In this document: piece after piece, positions 1-5,107 of the stretch
How the letters are laid out: each line of letters begins with the position of its first letter
Position numbering within the stretch: position 1 is the first letter of the stretch
Assembly: GCA_002441525.1 (NCBI GenBank)
Contig: DJWH01000087.1
Coordinates: 1 to 5,107, forward strand
DNA: 5,107 nt
Source: Acholeplasmataceae bacterium UBA6235
GTDB lineage: Bacteria; Bacillota_I; Bacilli_A; Acholeplasmatales; UBA5453
Direction: 5' to 3'
Position numbers and translations under genes: made by a program
The notes under the pieces: model-generated
What the model saw: only the letters and a program-made list of their open reading frames with translations
What the model was told of the DNA's origin: nothing
Database searches by the model: none

Positions 1-44
1 TGGATAGGAAGCCCCCACTTCTATTTAAGTGGTGGGTAGTTCAC
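1..44 (+). mobile_element. Right end of an IS200/IS605-family element (subterminal hairpin and terminal TTCAC), left part outside window
   Basis: Bases 12-20 (CCCCCACTT) pair with 27-36 (AAGTGGTGGG) around a CTATTT loop, with one bulged T at position 33. The hairpin is preceded by GAAG (8-11) and followed, after TAG, by TTCAC (40-44). There is no U-run, so it is not a terminator. A GAAN tetranucleotide 5' of an imperfect hairpin with a short TCAN sequence 3' of it is the arrangement at right ends of IS200/IS605 elements, where the 5' guide pairs with the cleavage sequence for the Y1 HUH transposase TnpA. The GA at 8-9 can pair with the TC at 41-42. In TnpB-carrying members this end also forms the scaffold part of the omega (re)RNA. 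The exact family and the cleavage point are inferred, since neither a transposase nor the left end is visible. A remnant, or an unrelated structured RNA such as the 3' end of a 6S-like RNA, cannot be excluded. Confidence 0.55.
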
Positions 45-253
45 GCTTGCTTGAAATGATTTTGGTCATCATTCCGTTTACAAACGCACTTGGAATTGAC
101 CGATTTGTTATGGGAGACATGAAGTGGGGTCTCATTCGTTTAGTGATTGGTATCATTTCCGTAGGTACCGTTGGTTTTATCCTTTGGGTAATTGACTTGT
201 TATTCTTAGTACAAGGTAGATACCAAACAGATATGCTTAAATATTTAAAATAG
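29..253 (+). CDS. Small TM2-domain membrane protein (start uncertain, possibly 5'-altered by insertion)
   Basis: This 74-residue protein matches the TM2 domain pattern: a hydrophobic helix (about residues 7-21), the linker GIDRF (22-26) with G29 two residues later, then a second helix (about 35-61) carrying the WxxD signature (W53, D56). TM2 proteins are two-helix membrane proteins widespread in bacteria; their molecular role is not established. The reading frame is closed upstream by stops at 5-7 and 26-28, so translation cannot begin earlier in frame. The GTG at 29 lies inside the presumed insertion-sequence hairpin and has no Shine-Dalgarno site. TTG at 47 or ATG at 56 are alternatives, also with weak ribosome sites. 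Starting at 56 would shorten the first helix. The original 5' end may lie on the far side of the element, which would make this a slightly truncated gene. The domain itself appears complete and ends just before a strong terminator. Confidence 0.62.
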   Translation: MVGSSRLLEMILVIIPFTNALGIDRFVMGDMKWGLIRLVIGIISVGTVGFILWVIDLLFLVQGRYQTDMLKYLK

Positions 254-262
254 TTTTTTAAG

Positions 263-296
263 AAGAACAGGTCAGTATGACTTGTTCTTTTTATTT
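263..296 (+). terminator. Intrinsic terminator after the TM2 gene
   Basis: A 12-bp stem of AAGAACAGGTCA (263-274) with TGACTTGTTCTT (278-289), containing one G-T pair, closes a 3-base GTA loop and runs into a T-rich tract (288-296). It lies 10 bases after the TM2 stop codon and separates that gene from the lipoprotein gene. The stem is nearly symmetric, but a T-rich tract lies on both sides (254-259 upstream), so weak function on the other strand is possible. Confidence 0.88.
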
Positions 297-316
297 GTAT
301 AATTAATAATCAATAC

Positions 317-345
317 TTGTTAAAAAATATACTAAATGATAGAAT
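317..345 (+). promoter_or_regulatory. Likely sigma-A promoter of the lipoprotein gene
   Basis: A -35-like TTGTTA (317-322) and a -10-like TAGAAT (340-345) are separated by exactly 17 bases. The -10 differs from TATAAT at one position and the -35 from TTGACA at two. The predicted transcription start at about 352 gives a very short leader of about 14 bases that just includes the ribosome binding site. The surrounding DNA is very AT-rich, so other -10-like hexamers exist; this pair has the best spacing. Inferred from sequence only. Confidence 0.5.
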
Positions 346-354
346 TGAAATAGT

Positions 355-360
355 GGAGGA
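355..360 (+). promoter_or_regulatory. Shine-Dalgarno site of the lipoprotein gene
   Basis: GGAGGA sits 5 bases before the ATG at 366 and is the strongest Shine-Dalgarno match in the window. It decides the start: the closer ATG at 361 opens a frame that stops at once (TGA at 367), while the in-frame ATG at 375 is too far away. Confidence 0.85.
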
Positions 361-365
361 ATGTT

Positions 366-1400
366 ATGAATCTCATGAAACGGTTTTTACTCTCAGGATT
401 AGTCTTGAGTATTTTTATTATATTGACAGGTTGCGAAACTATGATAGAAAATTCGATAATCAATAATGCCTATCGTGCATTCGATACTTACAGTGGCATT
501 AGGGTTGATTATTCGCTCGGCTATGGTCCAGGTGAATATTTAGTTCGCTATAGTTCGACAGTATACATGCTAAATCATCCTAACATTCAAGCTGGTTATT
601 TGCGCAATCAAGAATTGAGTATATATATCTATAATCATGATGAAAAAAGCTACCGTGTATTTCCTCATGAAGATGATTACTATTATGAAGAATTCCCCTA
701 TGACATGCATAATTTTTGGATGATAAATCAAACTATTTTGAGTAAGAATGACATCGGAGATACATTTACAACTTTAGACAATATTCGGACCTATTCGGTA
801 TCGATTGAAGCAACAAAAGTATTGGAAGATTACCCTACCTTGGCTTATATGTTTGCTCAGTTTGAGAATAAAGTGGATGAGAAAGAATTACCTGACTTAT
901 CAGATGTATCCATTGATTTTTTAATCAATATCGATATTGATTCACATACTATTGTTTCTATGGAAGCCGATATCGCAGATTTCTTGATGGCTAAATATAA
1001 CAACAAGGAAAAAAATCAAGTTTATAATTTCCCGAGCTATATGACTGTTAATTTAATTTACGAAGATGTGGATATACCGGATCTTGTGTGGGGTAACATG
1101 ATTGCAGATGATGCATCTGCATACGTCGACGCACCACATCACACCCTCCTTATTGGTGAAAACAATATCACAAACATTCAATATTTATATGATTCAGATT
1201 TATTTGTTTTGACCATTGATGAACACAGTATTTTTAAAATAACATTAACGGGTGTCATTGAACCAAACATCATCGTCAAAAAGTCATCCGGTGAATACAT
1301 CGAAATCGGAAGGACTGGTAGCCTCTTTTTGGATGCAGGTACTTATTACTTTTATGTGACTAGCACTCAACTTGGTGAGGTCAGTTTTATGGTCAAATAA
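366..1400 (+). CDS. Putative membrane-anchored lipoprotein of unknown function
   Basis: The 344-residue product starts with a lipoprotein signal: basic M4-K5-R6, a hydrophobic stretch (about 7-20) and the lipobox LTGC with the acylated Cys at 23. Lgt and Lsp would process it, leaving it anchored on the outer face of the membrane. I do not recognise the mature protein. It is rich in Tyr, Asp, Asn and Ile and reads as alternating beta strands. Residues about 35-235 (strands such as those around 180-200, with an IDIDSHTI stretch, and 226-232) vaguely resemble LolA/LprG-like lipoprotein sheets. Residues about 270-344 resemble a PPC-like beta-sandwich, ending with L322-D-A-G-T-Y-Y before a final strand. 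Both fold ideas are inference. There is only one Cys and no catalytic motif stands out. The gene has its own promoter, ribosome site and terminator, so it is monocistronic and gives no functional hint through its neighbours. Confidence 0.87.
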   Translation: MNLMKRFLLSGLVLSIFIILTGCETMIENSIINNAYRAFDTYSGIRVDYSLGYGPGEYLVRYSSTVYMLNHPNIQAGYLRNQELSIYIYNHDEKSYRVFPHEDDYYYEEFPYDMHNFWMINQTILSKNDIGDTFTTLDNIRTYSVSIEATKVLEDYPTLAYMFAQFENKVDEKELPDLSDVSIDFLINIDIDSHTIVSMEADIADFLMAKYNNKEKNQVYNFPSYMTVNLIYEDVDIPDLVWGNMIADDASAYVDAPHHTLLIGENNITNIQYLYDSDLFVLTIDEHSIFKITLTGVIEPNIIVKKSSGEYIEIGRTGSLFLDAGTYYFYVTSTQLGEVSFMVK

Positions 1401-1404
1401 AGTC

Positions 1405-1431
1405 GAGCAGAGCAATCTGCTTTTCTTTTTT
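1405..1431 (+). terminator. Intrinsic terminator after the lipoprotein gene
   Basis: AGCAGA (1406-1411) pairs with TCTGCT (1416-1421) around a GCAA tetraloop of the stable GNRA type. A G-T pair (1405/1422) can extend the stem. A T-rich tract interrupted by one C follows (1421-1431). It begins 4 bases after the lipoprotein stop codon and insulates the downstream operon. Confidence 0.82.
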
Positions 1432-1457
1432 GTGTTTTCATGGGATTTACCTTTTCC

Positions 1458-1487
1458 TGTTAAGGAATACTCAAAATCATGTATAAT
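1458..1487 (+). promoter_or_regulatory. Likely promoter of the uppS-cdsA-dxr-rseP operon
   Basis: A perfect TATAAT -10 (1482-1487) lies between the preceding terminator and uppS. The -35 region is weak: TGTTAA (1458-1463) with an 18-base spacer is the best I find. A TG directly precedes the -10, but without the extra base of a canonical extended -10. Transcription would start at about 1494. That is downstream of the ATG at 1479, so this promoter could only supply the uppS start at 1509. Confidence 0.58.
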
Positions 1488-1496
1488 GATTACGAC

Positions 1497-1502
1497 GGTG
1501 AT
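1497..1502 (+). promoter_or_regulatory. Shine-Dalgarno site that fixes the uppS start
   Basis: GGTGAT is complementary to the anti-Shine-Dalgarno end of 16S rRNA (its ATCACC portion) and lies 6 bases before the ATG at 1509. No comparable site precedes the ATG at 1479. Confidence 0.6.
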
Positions 1503-1508
1503 TTTTAT

Positions 1509-2213
1509 ATGAATATAAACAAACTTAAAAAACATGATATACCCAAACATCTCGCAATCATTTTAGATGGTAATGGCAGATGGGCTAAAAAAAGAGGCTT
1601 ACCAAGGACGTTTGGTCACTATCAAGGTGGACTTAATATTGGTAAAGTCGCTCAATACGCGGATGAATTAGGCATAGAAGTATTAACGGTCTATGCTTTT
1701 TCAACTGAAAATTGGTCAAGACCTCAAGAAGAAGTGGATTATTTAATGACCACACCCATCAAAGAATTCTCAAAATACAAAGAAAAAATCCTCAATTCAA
1801 ATATCCGAGTTAAGCATGTCGGACGCAGACAAGAACTTTCAAAAGAATTACTGGATATCATCGATGATTTAGAAGTCCAAACCAAAGACCATCAAGGCAC
1901 ATTACTACAGGTCGCCTTTAACTATGGTGCTTATGATGAATTATTGACTGCTTATCAACAGATGATGAGTGAGGGCATTACAAATCCAACCAAACAAGAT
2001 GTCTATGATCATCTCATGGTTAAACAACCGGTGGATTTACTCATTAGAACCAGTGGTGAACAGCGGGTGTCAAACTATTTATTATGGCAAATCAGTTACG
2101 CAGAATTTTATTTCACCAAAACGCATTGGCCTGCGTTCAATAAGAGAGCCTTGTGGAAAGCCATCCTACACTATCAAAAGCGTGATCGACGCTTTGGGGG
2201 ACTTAAAAAATGA
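1509..2213 (+). CDS. uppS: Undecaprenyl diphosphate synthase (cis-prenyltransferase)
   Basis: This enzyme adds isopentenyl diphosphate units in cis to farnesyl diphosphate to form the C55 lipid carrier used for surface polymers; it acts at the cytoplasmic face of the membrane. With the start at 1509 it has 234 residues, slightly short of the usual 240-260. All family motifs are present: H14 then the catalytic-Asp motif DGNGRW (D20 to W25), GH at 36-37, FSTENW (64-69) followed by R71, RTSGEQR (180-186) followed by S188-N189, and YAEFYF containing E199, equivalent to the Mg-binding Glu. The C-terminus RDRRFGG is typical. The frame also opens at ATG 1479, but that codon overlaps the -10 box, lacks a ribosome site and would add MYNDYDGDFY, which is not family-like. 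It is first in the operon, and its TGA stop overlaps the cdsA ATG. Confidence 0.95.
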   Translation: MNINKLKKHDIPKHLAIILDGNGRWAKKRGLPRTFGHYQGGLNIGKVAQYADELGIEVLTVYAFSTENWSRPQEEVDYLMTTPIKEFSKYKEKILNSNIRVKHVGRRQELSKELLDIIDDLEVQTKDHQGTLLQVAFNYGAYDELLTAYQQMMSEGITNPTKQDVYDHLMVKQPVDLLIRTSGEQRVSNYLLWQISYAEFYFTKTHWPAFNKRALWKAILHYQKRDRRFGGLKK

Positions 2214-3154
2214 AACAAAGAATCATAACTGGCGCAGCTTTGCTCGCAATATTCATACCTATAGTCATTCTTAAACCACTATTCATGGTCTTTCAAATCG
2301 CGATGATCGCGATGGTTGTGGTGGGATCTTTAGAATTGATCAGCATGTATAATAAACAAAAGAAATTTTCCAAAGTACCCAGCGCTTTGACCGTCATTGC
2401 TGCGATACTCACCTATTTAACCGCTGTGTTGGCCTGGAGCAGTGACACCATTTTACCCGGGTTAACCCCAATTGACATCAAAGTCAACTTCGTCGCCATC
2501 GCGATGGTGGTTGTCTTCTTAATGTTTGGACTCATTGTCTTTTATGATGATTATGATGGGTCAGATATTGGTAAGTCCATAACGGTCATTTATTATATGG
2601 GCTTAGGTGCCGCCGCTATTTCTATTCTAAGACTGATTGGCGTTAGATTCATCGTGTACCTATTCTTGGTCACCATCGCCACAGATATGTTCGCTTATTT
2701 CTTCGGGATGCGTTTTGGGAAACACAAAATGGCACCCAAAATCAGTCCAAAGAAATCGTGGGAAGGGGCTTTTGCAGGAACCATCATCGCCACGATTTTA
2801 GGCACAGGGTTCGCACTTTTTTATGGTGATATCTTCACATGGCAGTTTTTAAATGACCCATTCCAACAAACCCTTTTACAAAACTTTTCGTCCTTAGGGT
2901 ATGAGCCCCTATGGATACAAGCATTGGTATTCATTCCAATCACCATGGTCGCATCCATTTTAGGTCAAGTTGGGGACTTGGTTGCGAGCAGATTAAAACG
3001 TACTTATGAAATTAAAGACTTTGGGAAAATATTTCCAGGTCACGGTGGGGTATTAGACCGTTTTGATTCAGCCATCTTCGTAGCGCTATTTTTGGTTGCG
3101 GTATTTATGGCAATCAATGCGTTATTCCCATTAGCGATGACAGTACTCATATGA
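2210..3154 (+). CDS. cdsA: Phosphatidate cytidylyltransferase (CDP-diglyceride synthase)
   Basis: It converts phosphatidic acid and CTP to CDP-diacylglycerol, the precursor of phosphatidylglycerol and cardiolipin, in the membrane. The protein has several hydrophobic segments (roughly 5-45, 58-75, 92-112, 124-140, 147-165, 188-205, 236-256, 287-312). The C-terminal family signature is intact: S260-R-L-K-R264, K269-D270, H278-G-G280, D283-R284 and D286. Two other conserved blocks are D159 with the following FAYFFG, and SPKKSWEG (179-186). At 314 residues it is longer than the common 260-285. The extra length seems to be loop material at about 75-92, 113-121 and 206-235. It overlaps uppS by ATGA and carries a GGGGGA ribosome site (2196-2201) inside the uppS end. 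It overlaps dxr by ATGA at its own end, so translation is probably coupled. Confidence 0.95.
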   Translation: MKQRIITGAALLAIFIPIVILKPLFMVFQIAMIAMVVVGSLELISMYNKQKKFSKVPSALTVIAAILTYLTAVLAWSSDTILPGLTPIDIKVNFVAIAMVVVFLMFGLIVFYDDYDGSDIGKSITVIYYMGLGAAAISILRLIGVRFIVYLFLVTIATDMFAYFFGMRFGKHKMAPKISPKKSWEGAFAGTIIATILGTGFALFYGDIFTWQFLNDPFQQTLLQNFSSLGYEPLWIQALVFIPITMVASILGQVGDLVASRLKRTYEIKDFGKIFPGHGGVLDRFDSAIFVALFLVAVFMAINALFPLAMTVLI

Positions 3155-4290
3155 AGTCCATTTATTTGTTAGGTGGGTCAGGTTCCATCGGGACCCAAAC
3201 CCTGGCTGTCATTGAACAATATCCCAACGATTTCAAACTCATTGGTATTTCTTTAGGTAATCGAAACCACGCCTCAAATGAAGTGATTATTAAAACATTC
3301 CAACCAGAAATTGTCGTACTTAAAAACGATCAGCATTTAACTGAATATCAAAAATTAGCACCAAACACTCGTTTTGAACTAGGTGATGAAGGCTTAATTA
3401 CATTAGCAACTTATTCAAAACCCGGTTTATTGGTCAATGCATTGATGGGATCAGTCGGATTATACCCAACCATCAAAGCCATTGAATCTGGTAAAAACAT
3501 CGCATTAGCGAATAAAGAAACCTTGGTCATGGCAGGCGATTTGATCAATCAATTTGTCAAAAAACATGGGGTGGAACTCATCCCAATTGACTCAGAACAC
3601 AACGCCATTTTACAAGCCCTTTTGGGTGAATCGAAGGATGATATCCAGTCCATCACCATCACAGCCAGCGGTGGGTCATTTAGAGACCTGACACGTGAAC
3701 AACTAAACAATGTCACCAAAGGGGATGCGTTAAAACACCCAAACTGGCACATGGGTGCTAAAATAACGATTGATAGTGCAACCATGATGAATAAAGGGTT
3801 AGAAGTCATTGAAGCCCATCATTTGTTTGGTATCCCGTACCATCAAATCAAAACGGTATTGCACAAAGAATCCATCATCCATGGGATGGTCACATTCAGA
3901 GATGAATCAACCAAAGCCATCTTGGGTTATCCTGACATGCGGATGCCAATACTATACGCGCTCAGCCATCCGCGTCATTTAGCACTCAACATCAAACCAT
4001 TGGATTTAGAAACCATTGGTTCATTGACATTTAAACCTATGGATTATGATCGATACCCACTCTTGGCTCTAGCCTATCGTGTTGGTGAATTGGGTGGGTT
4101 ATATCCAACGGTCATGAACGCTGCAAATGAAAAAGCAGTCGCGTTATTTTTAAACAATGAAATTTCGTTTTTAGACATCGAACGATTGGTCATTGAAGCA
4201 GTAGAATCCTTTAAGGAAAATATTCAAGAACCAACCTTAGAAGATATCTTAAACTGTAATCAAAAGATTTATGAAAAGGTAGGCAAGTAA
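3151..4290 (+). CDS. dxr: 1-deoxy-D-xylulose 5-phosphate reductoisomerase
   Basis: Dxr rearranges and reduces 1-deoxyxylulose 5-phosphate to 2-C-methylerythritol 4-phosphate with NADPH and a divalent metal, the committed step of the MEP isoprenoid pathway, in the cytosol. The 379 residues are close to the usual length of about 380-400. Visible motifs are the NADPH-binding GGSGSIG (8-14), NKET (121-124), the metal ligands in DSEH (D147, E149), TASGGSF (171-177), the substrate-closing flap HPNWHMG (196-202), and IDSATMMNKGLE (207-218) with S209, N214, K215 and metal ligand E218. SIIHGMV (241-247) carries H244, and LGYPDMR (258-264) follows. A constant offset of 13 to Escherichia coli numbering in the C-terminal half shows no large indel there. 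TASGGPF and IIHSMV are the commoner forms, so S176 and G245 are substitutions. No strong ribosome site precedes it; translation is probably coupled to cdsA. Confidence 0.97.
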   Translation: MKSIYLLGGSGSIGTQTLAVIEQYPNDFKLIGISLGNRNHASNEVIIKTFQPEIVVLKNDQHLTEYQKLAPNTRFELGDEGLITLATYSKPGLLVNALMGSVGLYPTIKAIESGKNIALANKETLVMAGDLINQFVKKHGVELIPIDSEHNAILQALLGESKDDIQSITITASGGSFRDLTREQLNNVTKGDALKHPNWHMGAKITIDSATMMNKGLEVIEAHHLFGIPYHQIKTVLHKESIIHGMVTFRDESTKAILGYPDMRMPILYALSHPRHLALNIKPLDLETIGSLTFKPMDYDRYPLLALAYRVGELGGLYPTVMNAANEKAVALFLNNEISFLDIERLVIEAVESFKENIQEPTLEDILNCNQKIYEKVGK

Positions 4291-4292
4291 CT

Positions 4293-5107
4293 ATGGATTT
4301 ATTGTTAAACTTATTGGCCTTCGTATTCTCATTAGGGCTCATCGTAGCGCTACATGAACTTGGACACTTCTTTTTCGCCAAAAGAGCTTCCATCTTGTGC
4401 TTTGAATACGCAGTAGGCATGGGACCTGTGATCTGGTCCACCCGTAAAGGCGAAACCCAATACGCCATTCGTGCCATTCCCATTGGTGGGTTTGTCTCAA
4501 TGGCAGGTGAACAAGACCTTTCAGTCGTCTTAAAAAAAGGCGAAAAAGTAGGCTTAAATTTAGAAAATGGGGAAGTCAAAGAGTTCATTTTAGGTGACTT
4601 TCAAACAGCAGATATCGAAATGGTAGTCAGTCATTATGACCTCTATGATAGAGATCAAAAAGGACTGTACATCGAAGGTACTGTAGACGATAAAGACACA
4701 TTTTTAACGGTTAAAAAAGATGCATTTTATGTTTTTTCTAAAAAGAAGAAATTACAGGTTGCACCATATGAAAGATCGTTTGAATCGAAGACCTTATGGC
4801 AACGCTTTTTGACGATATTTGCCGGACCTGCCATGAATTTCGTATTGGCATTTTTCCTCTTCTTGATTGTCGCTTCTATTCAAGGTAAACCACTTAACGT
4901 AAATAAGGTTGGTAATGTAATTGAAGGCAACCCAGCATTCATCGCTGGTTTACAAGATAATGACCAAATTATTCGCATCGGTTCAATGGATGTTTCTAAC
5001 TGGCAAGACATCGGTACTGCCCTTCAAAGCGTGAGCGGAGAATCCAACGTATTGATTCGAGTCATCAGAAATAATCAAACCATTGATTTGACTGCAAACC
5101 CACGTGT
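4293..5107 (+). CDS. rseP: RseP/RasP site-2 intramembrane zinc metalloprotease, 3' end outside window
   Basis: The frame is open from ATG 4293 to the window edge (271 codons, no stop). The N-terminal membrane helix carries the zinc-binding HELGH (21-25), followed by GMGP (42-45) and the loop IPIGGFVSMAGE (62-73). A charged region of about 85 residues, of the kind seen in Bacillus RasP, leads to PYERSF (158-163), then FAGPAMNF (176-183) in the next membrane helix (about 176-195). A PDZ domain follows from about 203, with the GNPAFIAGLQDNDQI core around 212-226. The last conserved helix with the third zinc ligand lies beyond the window. The family cleaves membrane-embedded segments, such as anti-sigma factors and leftover signal peptides. 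The substrate here is unknown. The start is 2 bases after dxr, with an imperfect ribosome site AAGGTAGG (4276-4283). It is the fourth gene of the operon. Confidence 0.94.
   Translation, partial: MDLLLNLLAFVFSLGLIVALHELGHFFFAKRASILCFEYAVGMGPVIWSTRKGETQYAIRAIPIGGFVSMAGEQDLSVVLKKGEKVGLNLENGEVKEFILGDFQTADIEMVVSHYDLYDRDQKGLYIEGTVDDKDTFLTVKKDAFYVFSKKKKLQVAPYERSFESKTLWQRFLTIFAGPAMNFVLAFFLFLIVASIQGKPLNVNKVGNVIEGNPAFIAGLQDNDQIIRIGSMDVSNWQDIGTALQSVSGESNVLIRVIRNNQTIDLTANPR

Noticed and set aside
12..36. The hairpin as an intrinsic terminator of an upstream gene
   Set aside because: No T-run follows the stem; the next bases are TAGTTCACG, which fit a transposon end better.
297..365. A possible riboswitch or structured leader before the lipoprotein gene
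   Set aside because: The predicted leader is only about 14 bases and the upstream AT-rich stretch shows no convincing stems.
1284..1550. Minus-strand frame of 88 codons across the end of the lipoprotein gene
   Set aside because: It runs antisense through a clear terminator, a promoter and the uppS start. It has no recognisable domain and no sign of its own expression signals.
1969..2274. Plus-strand frame of 101 codons overlapping uppS and cdsA
   Set aside because: It is out of frame with two strongly conserved genes and its product has no recognisable features.
2297..2507. Repeated ATCGCGATG words (2297-2305, 2306-2314, 2498-2506), also locally palindromic
   Set aside because: They encode similar Ile-Ala-Met-Val runs in CdsA membrane helices. 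Coding bias in hydrophobic segments explains them better than a regulatory site.
3549..3809. Minus-strand frame of 86 codons inside dxr
   Set aside because: It lies antisense to the most conserved part of dxr, which explains the open frame.
4211..4588. Minus-strand frame of 125 codons over the end of dxr and start of rseP
   Set aside because: The plus strand encodes HELGH and other rseP motifs here; the antisense product resembles nothing known.

Overview
The window looks like a chromosomal stretch of a low-GC, Gram-positive-lineage bacterium. An Acholeplasma-like mollicute or a close relative in the Bacilli fits best. Three things support this: AT-rich intergenic DNA with Bacillus-type Shine-Dalgarno sites and sigma-A promoters; TGA used as a real stop (uppS and cdsA both end in TGA) while Trp is TGG, which excludes the Mycoplasma/Spiroplasma code; and a uppS-cdsA-dxr-rseP gene order typical of Firmicutes. 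The genus is an inference; no marker gene in the window fixes it.

Layout. Bases 1-44 look like the right end of an IS200/IS605-type (TnpB-associated) element: a subterminal hairpin followed by a TTCAC end. This abuts, and probably overlaps the called start of, a small TM2-domain membrane protein gene (to 253), which ends in a strong intrinsic terminator (263-296). A monocistronic gene for a 344-residue lipoprotein of unknown function follows (366-1400), with its own promoter, an excellent ribosome binding site and a terminator (1405-1431). A new promoter at about 1459-1487 then drives a tightly packed operon: uppS (best start 1509, not 1479), cdsA, dxr and the 5' part of rseP, which runs off the right edge. 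The uppS/cdsA and cdsA/dxr junctions are 4-base ATGA overlaps, and dxr and rseP are 2 bases apart. There is no gene-free stretch longer than about 110 bases.

How the genes work together. Dxr commits deoxyxylulose phosphate to the MEP isoprenoid pathway. UppS extends the resulting isopentenyl units into undecaprenyl diphosphate, the lipid carrier for surface glycans. CdsA makes CDP-diacylglycerol for phospholipids. RseP cleaves membrane-embedded protein segments. The operon is thus a membrane-biogenesis and membrane-maintenance unit. I see no undescribed defence or mobile system. The items most worth a second look are the insertion-sequence boundary at the TM2 gene, the unrecognised lipoprotein and the uppS start.
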